64,000 nt of DNA. Source: Platynereis dumerilii. Taxonomy: Eukaryota > Annelida > Polychaeta > Phyllodocida > Nereididae. The position numbers and the translations under genes were made by a program. The DNA is taken from the NCBI GenBank assembly GCA_026936325.1, contig JAPTHN010000116.1:696898-760897 (forward strand), given 5' to 3'. Below the pieces are notes generated by a model that had not been told where the DNA came from, did no database searches, and saw only the letters and a program-made list of their open reading frames with translations. Shown here piece after piece: positions 37,201 to 45,350 of this stretch; the stretch's first letter is position 1, and every line of letters starts with the position of its first letter.

Positions 37201-37808
37201 TGAGACCCAGGTTTGATGCCAGGCTGGGCCTTGTCTTTGCATTAGTTTGACGCCGATTTGGACACAAATGTATGTAAGAACCCGACAATGAGGTGTCGAT
37301 AAACTGACTTAGACATCATAATTATGCTTCTTCTGTTATACCGTTCATCTTGCAATTTTTGCTAAATCAGCAATAATCTGATTGTATTTCTGCTGTTGGT
37401 AACAGTGTTGATCCTTAGCAGGGTGCTAACGTGCAAAATTGTCAGTTAGATACTGGCTTTTCCAATGGTATAAGTATTTTTGTGATGTCTGAGAAACATT
37501 AAGTATAAACATGATAAACCCACCTTTCTTACAACAACACACCCTGGTGCATAAGACATCAAACCTTGCCGTTTCAAACATTGGCACTCATTTGCTGAAT
37601 CGCAATAGCTGATAGCTTCTTGGTCTTGTCCCAAACATTTCATCACACAAGTGGCGAGATTGTTGGCTTCAAATTGTTTATATAGAGCGCTAGACATCTT
37701 CATTCCCTTGATCATGTCCAAAGAACTTGTCCCCAAAGCAGATGTAGTCGTCACGTACATAAATGCAAGCAGAATCAGAAGAGGTTGAATATTCGTGAGA
37801 ACTATCAT
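13071..37808 (-). CDS. Secreted PAN-domain protein, copy 1 (exon 3 degraded; possible pseudogene)
   Basis: Four coding pieces on the minus strand: exon 2 (37822-37524, signal peptide plus PAN-like module), exon 3 (36000 to about 35880, then degraded), exon 4 (15137-14986) and exon 5 (13263-13071, stop). A non-coding exon 1 ends at 37919. Exons 3-5 match copy 2 in order and exons 4-5 share its splice phases. The C-terminal half (WKWLFRIRAGTGG.., IRLSLFTN.., RFLIL..GCVWNRGYLSI) belongs to an unnamed domain I know from secreted invertebrate proteins, with patterns such as WxFLFKxRxGxG, FSxxxxxxSSWxD and RRFFIxxxxGGC. The protein is presumably extracellular; function unknown. The exon 3-4 gap is 20.7 kb and houses the transposase/helicase pair, versus about 0.6 kb in copy 2. 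Exon 3 loses its last third, so a normal protein is unlikely unless an alternative exon is used. Confidence 0.65.
13264..14419. other. Copy 1 intron 4, first part
   Basis: Intronic. 13440-13520 (TCAGCTGTCCTAC, CAAGGACAGTCCC, CCAAGTACCAGGC) is the undisturbed version of the site where copy 2 carries a 5.8-kb element. A hAT-like end motif (CAGGGTTGGGGCGATTAAA) occurs at about 13638; its other end was not found. Confidence 0.5.
14420..14602. mobile_element. GTACTCG-rich hAT-like MITE end
   Basis: Dense GTACTCGAGTAC/CGAGTACT palindromes end in CCCATCCCTG, whose complement CAGGGATGGG is a typical hAT terminus. The left terminus is not clear, so only this end is called. Confidence 0.45.
14600..14975 (-). 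repeat. Intronic minisatellite, ~31-bp unit, about 12 copies (copy 1)
   Basis: Unit built on TTTGCTTGGGAGTAAATCAG followed by TAAACAGTAAGC, imperfect, immediately downstream of exon 4 on the gene strand. Copy 2 has the same repeat at the same place (61990-62163) with fewer units. Confidence 0.9.
14986..15137 (-). CDS. Copy 1 exon 4
   Basis: 152 bases, the same length as copy 2 exon 4, with acceptor TTTATTTTTAG and donor GTAAGT, phase 0 in and phase 2 out. Encodes IRLSLFTNKEEKMFIEFNTI and, further on, SSYTDFQNFTGSFSL. No stop. Confidence 0.8.
15138..16859. other. Copy 1 intron 3, gene-poor segment left of the transposase gene
   Basis: No gene. 15240-15310 shares a SINE-like tail (GGATCACTTCCATAGG) with 43230-43262. 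16055-16115 resembles 48660-48700 (CTTGGATCTC, GCCAAAA). 16171-16206 is a perfect 12-bp stem (GAGACTAGCTCG/CGAGCTAGTCTC) around a 12-base loop. Any left terminus of the transposase/helicase cassette should be in here, but none was recognised. Confidence 0.4.
16936..16964 (+). CDS. Transposase exon 1 (start codon)
   Basis: 29 coding bases ending TATG/GTGAGT. The split codon TG|G restores the Trp that opens the winged-helix domain. The sequence before the ATG (16860-16935) reads as 5' UTR and contains a 20-bp direct repeat (GAGTCAGGCTGAGCAGCT, about 2 units). The choice rests on donor quality, phase and the conserved Trp; the 4-kb first intron makes it less certain. Confidence 0.55.
16936..24942 (+). 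CDS. RFX-like winged helix + P-element/THAP9-like transposase
   Basis: Eight exons: 16936-16964, 20992-21835, 21969-22102, 22393-22499, 22739-22835, 22946-23106, 23590-23733, 24163-24942. All junctions are GT-AG and phases agree. Exon 1 (ATG in GCAATGG, donor GTGAGT) joins to give MALHGAGTLWLNEHFKYEDG. Residues 8-80 resemble an RFX-type winged helix (W-L, PATIGKLVKI, FPGV, KTKRNYFYE). The core looks like P-superfamily DDE/D transposases: LLVDEMSIQ (D about 367), VICDGSANN (D about 464), MKDPSHGIKKIRNGLL, and LLENTFGCQRG (E about 698) followed by NPT.FQ. The coding total is ~764 aa. One extra T in a T run at about 21115-21118 shifts the frame inside exon 2: either a recent lesion or a sequence error. 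Everything else is open. It meets the helicase gene tail to tail. Function: nuclear DNA cutting and joining, or a domesticated DNA-binding role. Confidence 0.7.
17102..17375. mobile_element. MITE with TAGSGGGGWGACCATTTAATA ends
   Basis: The left end TAGCGGGGAGACCATTTAAT and the complement of the right end (TAGGGGGTGACCATTTAATA) match over about 20 bp, and the similarity continues inward (TTGAGTTTTTTC/TTGGAGTTTTCC). About 274 bp, non-coding, in transposase intron 1. Related end sequences recur at 46736-47130. Confidence 0.75.
17376..20725. other. Transposase intron 1, no supported gene
   Basis: AT-rich. 18111-18240 holds two copies of a ~75-bp unit (TGGTTCA.TG.ACTAGTATGCC). An open stretch at 18490-18640 ends in a donor-like ATAG/GTAAAC but has no known family. 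18850-20700 is long, AT-rich and featureless, with a minus-strand AATAAA at about 18853. Confidence 0.4.
20726..20857 (-). other. Possible minus-strand terminal exon
   Basis: A strong acceptor on the minus strand (TTTTTTCTTATTCCAG) is followed by protein-like sequence. One frame reads GFSRIAHVKTNGAGVWKFNF and then stops; a second frame reads TGPGFGNSIFGTYGSPWTKV and ends at TGA. The two may be one decayed frame. No upstream exon was found and I do not recognise the family. Confidence 0.25.
20992..21835 (+). CDS. Transposase exon 2 (winged helix and linker)
   Basis: Acceptor ATATTTCAG; donor AAAAG/GTAAAT. The first 126 bases read LNEHFKYEDGSFVKCSDLHQ and on to GKLVKI. The rest reads FPGVHHVQKTVQENGKTKRN in the next frame, the only frame break in the gene. 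The C-terminal half is a charged linker with a small Cys pair (CKSC) before the transposase core. Confidence 0.7.
24163..24942 (+). CDS. Transposase terminal exon
   Basis: 260 codons after CCACTTTCAG, starting HGIKKIRNGLL and ending with TAG. Holds the helical insertion-like region and the last putative catalytic residue in LLENTFGCQRG, then GMNPTAFQYCKN, as in the C-terminal RNase H-like part of P/THAP9 transposases. Confidence 0.8.
   Translation, partial: HGIKKIRNGLLSSSENGTRLLMKDGNEIKWNHFISVYKWDVQNNTVRFYEKLTDEHFFLDTSAKMRNHLADEVLNERMLQLVEEYCNQNQASSSSFKGIIDLLSQTSKIVNIFRDLRPIRSMEDERIQVLQNFYEWMKSWEGNAENNRQLLSKECRGDWNSTILGFCTMIKNILDAFPDAELIPAMFNTDLLENTFGCQRGLVAGTGMNPTAFQYCKNVNTITLGTNTVSNKTNAGKGAMALPFNFSATNATYSVLTKK
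25087..25092 (+). promoter_or_regulatory. Candidate poly(A) signal of the transposase gene
   Basis: AATAAA 145 bases after the stop codon; a second one lies at 25222-25227. Either could serve. Confidence 0.5.
25531..26212. mobile_element. MITE with TTAAAGTTGAATCCCACA ends (copy A)
   Basis: 682 bp starting TTAAAGTTGAATCCCACA and ending in its exact complement. The outer TTAA could be a piggyBac-type target site. A second copy of 688 bp lies in the opposite orientation at 56769-57456 with good internal similarity (TTTTTCATAA, GGCTGAGCCAGCAGCCTTCG). It occupies the gap between the 3' ends of the transposase and helicase genes. The open frame over its right end is not a gene. Confidence 0.85.
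26637..28512 (-). CDS. Helicase terminal exon: motifs V-VI, unknown region, PHD finger
   Basis: Acceptor TCTGTCTGCCAG at 28513. The frame is open upstream into the intron, but the stretch before SDCGPHSSNTIMPLSAAFSV is hydrophobic junk and phase 2 joining from exon 8 fits here. It includes KKKVYYLAGRCLFKI, which faintly recalls the YIAG-type C-terminal motif of P/THAP9 transposases, then a Lys-rich basic tract (KSKKSKKAKTAHD) just before the PHD finger, probably a nuclear localisation signal. Confidence 0.85.
26637..35335 (-). CDS. PIF1-like superfamily 1B DNA helicase with C-terminal PHD finger
   Basis: Nine exons: 35335-35174, 34412-34308, 34196-34069, 33815-33718, 32460-32338, 30908-30751, 29580-29519, 29070-28954, 28512-26637. 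They total 2829 bases = 942 aa plus stop, with every GT-AG junction and phase consistent and no internal stop. Motifs: Walker A GHAGTGKT (29-36), Ia CATTGIAA (56-63), Walker B IIDEAS (112-117), III LCGDHTQLPPV (148-158), LKVGVPVMVTRNL, TIHKCQG, and VI LSVAISRVRS. An acidic linker and ~450 residues of unknown helical sequence follow, then a C4HC3 PHD finger (888-942, ligands C-C-C-C-H-C-C-C all present). PIF1 helicases unwind DNA 5'-3'. The PHD finger suggests chromatin targeting. Start chosen at ATG in CAACATGGC, 28 residues before Walker A, so the protein lacks the long N-terminus of cellular PIF1. Host or transposon origin is open. Confidence 0.85.
29581..30750. other. Helicase intron 6
   Basis: No gene. 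29840-29945 and 30240-30310 hold related pieces (TATAAGTCGC, GTAAGTCGCATTATATATGA, GATAAGACGCACCCC) that look like the two ends of a small MITE with TAAGNCGC termini; its exact ends are unclear. Confidence 0.35.
31340..31780 (+). repeat. Three ~150-bp tandem repeats rich in GGCCATTTTG
   Basis: Units share GGCCATTTTG, ATTTCTCAACATGT, CCTGATCCATACCC and TTCTATAACTCTAA. In helicase intron 5. Non-coding. Confidence 0.7.
32461..33717 (+). repeat. Helicase intron 4 with three ~130-bp tandem repeats (about 33040-33480)
   Basis: 33040-33480 contains three diverged units (TCAATATT.CAAAAAGTAT, CATCAGACC, AAAGGCACAA, GTGTACCAA, TTATCCATGTACATGCAAT). The rest of the intron shows no feature. Confidence 0.7.
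34413..35173. other. Helicase intron 1
   Basis: AT-rich with short G and C homopolymer runs (34655, 34795, 34985). No gene or transposon ends seen. Confidence 0.4.
35336..35879. other. Region between helicase start and copy 1 exon 3
   Basis: About 540 bases that should hold the helicase promoter, and the right edge of the cassette if it is mobile. A G12 run at 35381-35392 is present. No terminal repeat matching 15.1-16.9 kb was found by eye. Confidence 0.4.
35880..36000 (-). CDS. Copy 1 exon 3 (truncated/degraded)
   Basis: Starts after ATAATTCCAG with IHTWKWLFRIRAGTGG, nearly identical to copy 2 exon 3 (63091-62918). Similarity stops after about 40 codons (..AEPA), and in-frame readthrough hits a stop a few codons on. 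No donor like the GTGAGT of copy 2 is present, and the missing third was not found elsewhere in the window. Confidence 0.7.
36031..36819 (-). mobile_element. tRNA-derived SINE/composite insertion in copy 1
   Basis: On the minus strand the head (about 36817-36745) is tRNA-like: box A TTAGCTCAGTCAGTAGAGC and box B GTTCAATCCC with the right spacing. It ends at 36031-36045 in a (TACCTT)n tail. Copy 2 reads straight through the equivalent site (TTTTACAAGAACATTGG at about 63113-63129), so this is an insertion after the duplication. ACAA flanks both sides. It may be a long SINE or a SINE plus another fragment. Confidence 0.75.
36820..37154. repeat. Segmental duplication, upstream flank of exon 3 (copy 1), and spacer
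   Basis: 36820-36960 (ATTGGAAAAC, CAATGCTCTTGGC, AGTCTGTAATTTCACTC) matches 63122-63250. Beyond that nothing is recognised. Confidence 0.7.
37155..37310 (+). mobile_element. Degenerate tRNA-derived SINE
   Basis: TTTGGTCCACTGGGTTTGG (box A-like) and CAGGTTTGATGCC (box B-like) at tRNA spacing, then a body with GACGCCGATTTGGACACAAA typical of SINE consensus style. It sits in copy 1 intron 2. tRNA parent unclear. Confidence 0.5.
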
Positions 37809-37822
37809 TTTCTCAGGAATTT
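37524..37822 (-). CDS. Copy 1 exon 2: signal peptide and PAN/apple-like module
   Basis: The acceptor TTATTTTCAG lies just before 37822 and the start codon is at 37808-37806. The first 24 residues (MIVLTNIQPLLILLAFMYVT..) form a clear signal peptide, cut probably after TTTSA. A Cys pattern follows, ATCVMKC, YC, ECQCLK and PGC, like half of a PAN/apple module that traps small ligands or proteins. It ends at a GTGGGT donor in phase 0, matching the phase 0 start of exon 3. An upstream in-frame Met at 37838 lies in the intron and was rejected. Confidence 0.75.
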
Positions 37823-38030
37823 GCTGAAAATAAGACAAAATGTGGGTAAAAATAGTAATACTGAGACTCTTTCACGCCTCAAAATAGGAGAGCAATATGT
37901 GAGTAAATGAAAATGTACCTGTTTTTCGAGAAGTAGTGTCCAGATTGATCGATTGGTCAAAGGATGCCTGGGTATTTAAGTTCTGTATTTATTCACCAGA
38001 TCAGCTCACAACCGTCAAAGCAGTTCCAAA
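37823..38030 (-). promoter_or_regulatory. Copy 1 5' UTR exon and promoter region
   Basis: A good donor (AAAAACAG/GTACAT at 37919/37918) and the acceptor at 37823 define a 96-base intron just before the coding exon. The 5' UTR exon therefore ends at 37919. An AT-rich TAAATACC box near 37975 could be the core promoter. The transcription start itself cannot be fixed. Confidence 0.45.
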
Positions 38031-39581
38031 TGCTTTCTGTTTAGTGCATTATTAGAGCATTTATCAATTGTTATCCATGCCGGTAGCAGTATGGAGAGTT
38101 TCCAAGATAGAATGATCATTATAACATTCTTTATTAAGTCTTCATAAGAATGTAAATGCTGAATTACAAAATCATTTATGGTCTAAGTGTTTTACATTGA
38201 ATAAACATGATAAAGCAAACACACAATTGATATTCATCTTTGAATCTACAACCAAATAATAACTTTTCTTGCGACCAAAAGATCATAGATAAATCTATTG
38301 AAGCATCAATTGCTAATAATCATTGTTGCTGAAGATACAATAAATTGTAATAGTGATCTTACTATGGAGTAAATGGGCATATATTGACAATAAAGAATAT
38401 ATAAATTGTCAAGAAACCCGAAAGATCAAAAATGTGTTGAAGCATTCATAAACTTGCAGTCAACATGTAAATCAATATCTCACAGAATTTGGGGAACAAT
38501 TAACGATATGACATTTATAGGTCTTGAAAGCATTGTTCGGCAGAGAACTAGAATTATAGTCTAGAATCATAATACCCTTAAATAACATTGTGTTACGTTC
38601 TCACTATCATAGTCAGGTCACATTTTTCAAAGTTCACTGTTGCTAAGCTTTTGACCTGCTGAGTGCAATTTTGGCTACTACCAAGTTGAATTATCACTCC
38701 TTTTAAACCCCCTAATTAGCATAAAACAATATGGCCACCAATTTTTCTGATTTCCCTGGTTTGCAATATTTTGACTTTTGAGTTCACTGGCAGAAGCTGT
38801 ATTTCGATGTTTTTGACCTACTAAATTCAAATTTTGACACATTGCGTTCGTGAGGGCCACAAGGTCGATCCAGTTTGGGGAGCAAAAGAAAATATGCTAC
38901 ACATGCCACATAAATAACTGCAGTGTAGCACAAAAAAGATTTTTCGGAGCCAGCCTTGTGCACCACCTTCTGGATAAAAAAGAAAAGAATTTGGGTTGCT
39001 GGACGGTGTTCTGTGGGATTTCTATGCTGGCCTGCATCTGGGAATCCACATTTTACTTGTAACCATGAAAGTCGTTGGGTACATTCGATTCGATCTACTC
39101 TAACTACTCCGGAAGTGACGTTTCTACTCCTGGGCTAATGTAAATACTTGAGGAAGGCACGGGACGGCGGGATATAGCAATAAATTTATTTATATGACCA
39201 CACTTAATCAACCACCGATGCCACAGAAATGGCAGACCACATTTTAGAAAGCCCAGCTCATTTGAAAGCCAGTTTTCTGCATAAGTGACAACTAGCTCTG
39301 GGAAAAATGTGGTTTTTCAAGAGACATTAAATTTGATCTGACATACTTTTTTCTGTTTTTCACAATATCTTCAAAATTGACTAGAATGAACTATTTAGAA
39401 TAAAATAAAACACAACTGGGTAGCTTACTAGTGTTTTGGAAGCTCCCTTTACACATATATATTTGGTATTCTATAGCTTCAATTTTAAAAATGTAGCAGG
39501 CAATTATAGCCTAGGAATTATAGATATATTTAACAAGAGGTTGGCACTCTGTAGAGTGCAAAGGAAAGGGGGTGACTCATC
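38031..39581. other. Intergenic, nothing recognised
   Basis: AT-rich. 38835-38870 (CGTGAGGGCCACAAGGTCGA) resembles 49148-49170, a short dispersed match of unknown meaning. Small open frames have no family features. Confidence 0.45.
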
Positions 39582-39777
39582 CCAGAGGATAAAAGAGTAC
39601 ATTTTAAGCGCTGGAATTATTTAAATTACGCTTCATTTATACTCCCTAAATATGCAAATTCATACGCTCTAAATATGCTCCCACGTAGAAAAGTACAGCC
39701 ATTTTTGCAGTACAATCGCAGTACATTTGGTAATTCAAATAATTTGAGCGTGTCAAATGTACTCTTTTTTCCTCTGG
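39582..39777. mobile_element. MITE with CCAGAGGAWAAAAGAGTAC ends (copy A)
   Basis: 196 bp; ends CCAGAGGATAAAAGAGTACA and the complement of CCTCTGG-end match over about 50 bp with few differences. A related copy in the same orientation lies 470 bp further on. Confidence 0.8.
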
Positions 39778-40247
39778 AAAGGTCTATCCATAATTTGCTG
39801 CATAAATAGTACATTGGAGATATAGCCTACTATTCAGTGCTAACGGTGATGTGAGTCATTGAATTAGGCTGTGGGTCCTTCTTGGTCAGGCTCGAATGAC
39901 AGACATTTCTAGGAAACTGTTCCATGTGCTATTTGACATTACCAAAACGGCGATTATGCTTAACCAAATTAAACGACGATTAGCTATGTCAAAAACGCTA
40001 TTTCTTAACACTAATGCTTCACAAATAAATAAAAAATATATATATAATTAATTACAAAAACAAATGTTGTTCCGATATCATTATTTTGTTCTATAATCGT
40101 CTCTGTTAGCCAACTTGATAGAAAATCAAATAATCCAGTGAGAAACAAAATTCTTAGCAGGTCTTGGTAGAAATCTAATCTTGACTCTTGAGCTATAATA
40201 TATTGTAAAAATGTATTTGATTTTTTCATTAAAAACTACCCATCACA
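39778..40247. other. Spacer between the paired MITEs
   Basis: AT-rich, no recognised feature. Confidence 0.4.
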
Positions 40248-40434
40248 AAAAAGGAATACATTTAAAGCGCTCGAATTATTTAAATTATGCTTCATCTATA
40301 CTCCTATATATTTATCCATACCCTCAAAATACGCTCCCTTGTATAAAGTATAGGCAATTTTGCAGTACATTCGGAATGCATTTGGTAATTTAATAATAAG
40401 AGTGCTTCAAATGTACTTTTTTTTGCTCTGGGTA
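40248..40434. mobile_element. MITE related to 39582-39777 (copy B)
   Basis: About 80% similar by eye (GAATTATTTAAATTA, GCTTCATNTATACTCC, CAAATGTACT), ending TGCTCTGGG. The left terminus has decayed. Confidence 0.75.
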
Positions 40435-40464
40435 TTTAAGCATAATAAACTTATATATATCTAC

Positions 40465-40800
40465 ATGTATGTGCAGACAGACCAGAGTGCAGACAGACCA
40501 GAGTGCAGACAGACCATAGTGCAGACCATAGTGCAGACCAGAGTGCAGACCAGAGTGCAGACCAGAGTGCAGACCAGAGTACAGACCAGAGTACAAACCA
40601 TAGTGCAGACCAGAGTGCAGAATAAAGTGCAGAATAAAGTGCGGAATAAAGTGCGGAATAAAGTGCAGAATAAAGTGCAGAATAAATTGCAGAATAAAGT
40701 GCAGAATAAAGTGTAGACCAGAATGCATGCAGACTAGCAGACCGGAGGGCAGACCAAAATTAATGCAGACCAGAATAAAGTGCAGGCCAGAATGCAGTCT
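40465..40800 (+). repeat. Minisatellite of AGTGCAGACC-type 10-bp units
   Basis: AGTGCAGACC repeats grade into AGTGCAGAATAA units. Long open frames on both strands here follow from the regular unit and are not genes. Confidence 0.9.
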
Positions 40801-40929
40801 AAAATTAAGACCAGGATGCTGACAAATCTTTTTCCTAGTGACAAAACTCGTGGTTAACTGAGAGTTATCACGTGCAATTGCCCCTCAGTCATCACATGGA
40901 AAACTGATATATGTATTTGCAAATGCTAA

Positions 40930-41600
40930 CCAAGTGATTTTGTCAAGGGTTAACCACATGATCTTCTGGGGGCAATCTTCACCAGTTAACCACGTGATTT
41001 TCTGGGGGCAATCTTCACGAGTTAAAATTATTTGAGAAGAGGTAAAATCTCCCGGTTAACTTGGCTCTTCATCAAACCAGTCAACTTACACTGTTTCAAG
41101 CAATATCTTGGGCTTTTAATAGCTGTGGGGCTGAAGTAAAAGCCACAAGAACTTGCTGAAAATTTGTCACAACCAATGTGATGCAGTGAGTCTCTTTTCA
41201 GTACATGTGTCACATTTCAGATAACAGTATTTTGTAATAAAACTAATAATATCCAACATGTGCTCCTTTTTGAGCTACTAAGAACATTCCACCAAATACT
41301 ACGCATTCATTCAGATTTAGAAATCATAATCATTTGTTTAATTAGTTTACACTCAGTTAAAGTAAACTTAGTGCGGAACTTGGTAAACAGCTGTGTTTCT
41401 AGTACAGGTGGCTCCATTTATATATATCTTCACCAGTTAACCACGTGGTTTTCTAGGGGGCAATCTTCACCAGTCAACCACATGATTTTCTGGGGGGAAT
41501 CTTCACCACTTAACCATGTGATTTTCTGGGGGGGTATCTTCACCACTTAACCATGTGATTTTTGGGGGGTTATCATCACCACTTAACAATGTGATTTCCT
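40930..41600 (+). repeat. ~40-bp minisatellite, interrupted
   Basis: Units of TTAACCACGTGATTTTCTGG followed by GGGCAATCTTCACCAG occur at 40940-41020 and 41430-41600. The gap between holds no recognised feature. Confidence 0.85.
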
Positions 41601-42324
41601 GGTGTATAAACTTCCGATACATAGCTACAAATTCATGTGTTTATCTGGGGAAAAGCATCATGTGATAATCTGGTGATGGTCATTCCATGAAAATGTTTGG
41701 AGTTTTTTCACGCGAAGAAAGATAACTCTCAGTTATGTCATGTTTACCAGTTTCCCCCGAGTTTATCACATGAACTTCACATGCATTGTCAGCTGGGTTA
41801 TTATATATAGGCCTATATATATATAGTTTGTATAAATTGAAACAAATGTATGCATGTCTCAATTAATTAAACATCATAATTCTCATTTGGTACAGTCTAC
41901 AGACCAGGACGCAACAGACCACTTTAAAATCATTTATTTAAAAAAATGTTTTACAAAGTTTTCTTTTTCCTTAATTAATAAATTTATCTGATAATTTATT
42001 GCAAAACCACTATGGACCTGTTATCCAGTTGGTCCACATGGTCTCCACTTGGACTGAATAGTGTTTTGAACCAACAGACTGGCTGCCCCGCTGCCAAAAC
42101 GTCTGTTCCGCATTTTACACTTACTGCTCTACTCCAGGGAGCACTTTGGAGCAGCAAAACGAATGTACCCCATGTTTGGCAACCATTTTTGATTGTTAAA
42201 TGACTGATATCAGGCAGGGCTGGAAACGGACACCTCAAGAGAAAATTCCATCTTCTTCAGCTGTTCTTAAACGTGCATGGTCTATAGTTAATCTATATGT
42301 GTCCATTCCCTGCCCTGCTCTTAA
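41601..42324. other. Intergenic, nothing recognised
   Basis: Open frames near 42000-42240 are modest in length and have no recognisable domain. Confidence 0.4.
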
Positions 42325-42332
42325 ATCTTGAT

Positions 42333-43043
42333 CAGGGCCGGATTAACCCTTTATGGTGCCCTAAGCTGCTGGCCGAGTTGGTACCCCCCCCCACCCCTTC
42401 CAAAATACGTTATAAATTTCCAAATGAAACCTGATTTTCACAGGTGCTCAACTTGAGCTGGGCGGGGCCTCAGGATCAGGGCGGCTTTTTCCCAATGGCA
42501 ACTGTACGGTAGTCCGTACCCATACTTTACCCCAAAGAGATTTTATTTTTAATTTACAAATTTTACATTCGAGGGTGGGGCAATTTTTTTCATGTTTTAT
42601 TTCCATCATTTTAATGAATTTGTTTTGGAGAGCTCAGGGGTTGGGGTACCCTGAGGGTTAGGGCCCCCCTGATGAGTGCCTCCCCCCCCCCCCCCCCCCC
42701 GATGAGTGGGGCCCCATGAGGTGTGGGGCCGGGGGCAGTTTTTTCGCGTTTTATTTCTGTCTTTTTTAATAATGAAATTTTTTTGGAGGGCTCGGGAGTG
42801 AGGGCACCATCCTAGAAGCACGATGAGGGCCAGAGCCCCCGAAAGGGGTGGGGCCCCCCGAGGAGTGGGGGCACCCTGAGGGTAGGCACCCTGAGGGTAG
42901 GCACCCTGAGGGGTGGGGGAATTTTTTTAATGTTTTATTTCAGTCATTATAATGTTGTTTTATTTTGGAGGGCTCATGGTGCCCCCTGCTAGCATGGTGC
43001 CCTAAGCTGCAGCTTTTTCAGCCTATTTAGTAATCCAGCCCTG
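42333..43043. mobile_element. hAT-type MITE with perfect 8-bp target duplication (copy A)
   Basis: 711 bp, from CAGGGCCGGATTAACCC to AATCCAGCCCTG. Target duplication ATCTTGAT at 42325-42332 and 43044-43051. The interior is GC-rich with G/C runs. A second copy in inverse orientation lies at 52533-53224. CAGGGC ends plus 8-bp duplications fit hAT. Confidence 0.92.
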
Positions 43044-43109
43044 ATCTTGATTAAAGATTCCATAATGTTATGACCCCATTGGTGTGATTTTTTTTCACAC
43101 TGCAAAGCC

Positions 43110-43262
43110 ATGTACATCGGTGGCTGAGTGCATTGCATGCCTTGTAATTTTGAGGTCCAGGGTTCAATTCTACTGCATGGCTAAACCAAACAGTCTGCGC
43201 CGAGGCTGGGGCGGAGCCTTGCGACGCAGACTGAATCACTTCCATAGAATTTCCAGGTAGTT
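43110..43262 (+). mobile_element. tRNA-derived SINE (Ser/Leu-tRNA-like head)
   Basis: GTGGCTGAGTGCATTGCATG (box A-like), then GGTCCAGGGTTCAATTC (box B), then a body ending CTGAATCACTTCCATAG, which recurs at 15270-15290. The acceptor stem is not maintained, so it is not a working tRNA gene. Confidence 0.6.
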
Positions 43263-44290
43263 GATCAAATCAGCTCACAAATTAGTCAACCATAGCATTT
43301 CTAGAGTTTAACCTGCCTTCAAACTTGGCAGATAGGAGCAGTATAAAGCAATTAATTGCTGTGCCCTTATAATTATATAATACACTTGATTGCTTTTAGT
43401 CTAACCTGAGAAAATCGGCGAATTTCACTCATCAAGTCCTTCAAAGAGCTGCAAAATGGCGCTTGTTTTTGTGTACAGAGGAACATGCGCAAAACAACAC
43501 TGTCACAGGAACAAATCAGAGCTCACTTGCTGTTGTTTTGTAAATAAACTCACGTGCTTGCAAGCACGTGTGTCAGCTGTCAATAGTGAGATAGAATCAT
43601 GAATAGGGCCTATAATAGGCCCTATATATATAGCAAATGTTTAACGGCCAGAAGACATAGTATTTAGTCTAGCTAACAGTACTTAATTGTCTATGAATTA
43701 GAAATATCAAGGTGGTAATTAAGATTTGCTGTTTTAAATAAAATTGTTTAAATGCATGATGATTGTGAAAACTGACGTTACTGATTTGTCCCCTTCAAGC
43801 CTGCACCAAGATCAAACAAACAAGCCACCAAATACATGCCAAATAGTGAAAAATATATACCTCCATATATTGTCCGGTAATTAATTCAAGAAAATCTTTC
43901 ATGATGAATGAAATTGAACGGCTCTTTACTTTCAAACTACTTGTACTAGGCCTATATATATTTGTCATTTTGTATCTGAGGAGAGATAGGCCTAATTCAA
44001 TAAACAAGATTTGAAAAGCTTATAAAGCGTGTAAAATTAATTTCATCACAACGAGGACATGTCGACACTTATTGAAATCATGCATTTTTGTGAACTTCGT
44101 TTAATGGTGAATCATAGGACTAGTGTCGCCCTCTATTGCGAAAACATGCACTGTTTTATCATTGAGAAAGGTTAACCTCTGCACTGCACCATCCTGCCAC
44201 CTGTGAATAAATGGCTAATCAAATCAGTTCAAGTGCATACATGTGTCAATGTGACAGTGAAGTATTTATAACTAGAATCGCAAGCGATGA
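43263..44290. other. Intergenic, nothing recognised
   Basis: AT-rich with no supportable coding sequence, repeat or RNA gene. Confidence 0.4.
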
Positions 44291-44539
44291 TAATATGACC
44301 GCCGGCGCTGCTGGACGCCTTTTGCTGATCAAGTGCAATCAAGTGTGACTGTGTCGATCCATAAAAGATGAATAACAATTTGTGTTTTGAGTGCAGCTTG
44401 TTTGGACCTGGCTTAAAAAAGCTCAGTCGTATAATAATAATAATAAATAGATATATATTCGTTGTTGTCCATGGCGCAGTGGGGCCTCTATTTGACGGGG
44501 GGGTTTATTCGAGGGGCGTATATGTGTACATCCATTGTG

Positions 44540-45135
44540 CATGCCTGTGTACGGCCATCGTCAAGTGTACGCCCATCTGTAGCTCGTCTGGCATGCCCAT
44601 CTGTGTGTTCACGCCAATTTGTGTGTACACACCCATCTGTGTACGCACCCATTTGCGTGGGCATGTCCACCTGAATGCCTATCTGTGTGGGCACGCCCAC
44701 CTGTACACCCATCTATGTGTACGCCCACCTGTAGGCCTATGCCCATCTCTTGAGTGTATGCCCATCTGTGTTGGTACCCTCATCTGTGAGTGCATGCCTT
44801 CTTAGTGTGCACGCCCCCCTTTACACCTGGGAGTACGACCGTCTGTGTGAGTATGCCAATTTGTGTGTGCACAGCCACCTTCGTGTGCACGCCCATTGAT
44901 ATGGCCATCTGTGTGCGCATGCCCATATGTACAGCCATCTGCATGTATACGCCCATATCAGCACGCCCGTCAGTGTGTGTAAGCCCATCTGTGCGTGCAC
45001 GCCCATCTGTGTGTGCATGCCCATTTGTATGTGCATGGCCATCTGTATGCCCATCCCAGTGTGGATGCCCATGTGTGTGTGGACGCCCATGTGTGTCTGC
45101 AGGGCCACCTGTGTGTACACACACATCTGTCAGTG
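44540..45135 (+). repeat. Degenerate CCCATCTGTGTG-type repeat
   Basis: Loose units of about 18-30 bp built on GCCCATCTGTGTGTGCAC. Overlapping open frames on both strands (Cys/Pro or His/Thr-rich) are repeat artefacts. Confidence 0.8.
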
Positions 45136-45149
45136 CAGGCCAACAAAGC

Positions 45150-45350
45150 AGTGCTGTGATGTGGTCTGTAATGCAGTGCAGTTATGCAGTGCAAAAAAAG
45201 CACTGTTGAAATACAGTGCAGTAATGAAGTGTTGTGCTGCAGTGCTGTAATGCATTGCAGTAATGAGGTTCTGTGATGCAGTGCAGTAACACAGAGCTGC
45301 AATGCAGACTGCAGTGTTGTAATGCAAGGCAGTGATGCAGTGCAGTTATG
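45150..45350 (+). repeat. GCAGT-rich degenerate repeat
   Basis: Short units TGCAGTGCAGTAATG repeat irregularly, forming the lead-in to the GC-rich satellite. Confidence 0.75.

Noticed and set aside
40360-40728. Overlapping frames of VQTRVQT-type and HSGLHSGL-type peptide repeats
   Set aside because: Artefact of the AGTGCAGACC minisatellite read on each strand.
44368-45250. Cys/Pro-rich and His/Thr-rich frames
   Set aside because: Frames over a degenerate CCCATCTGTGTG repeat, equally open on both strands.
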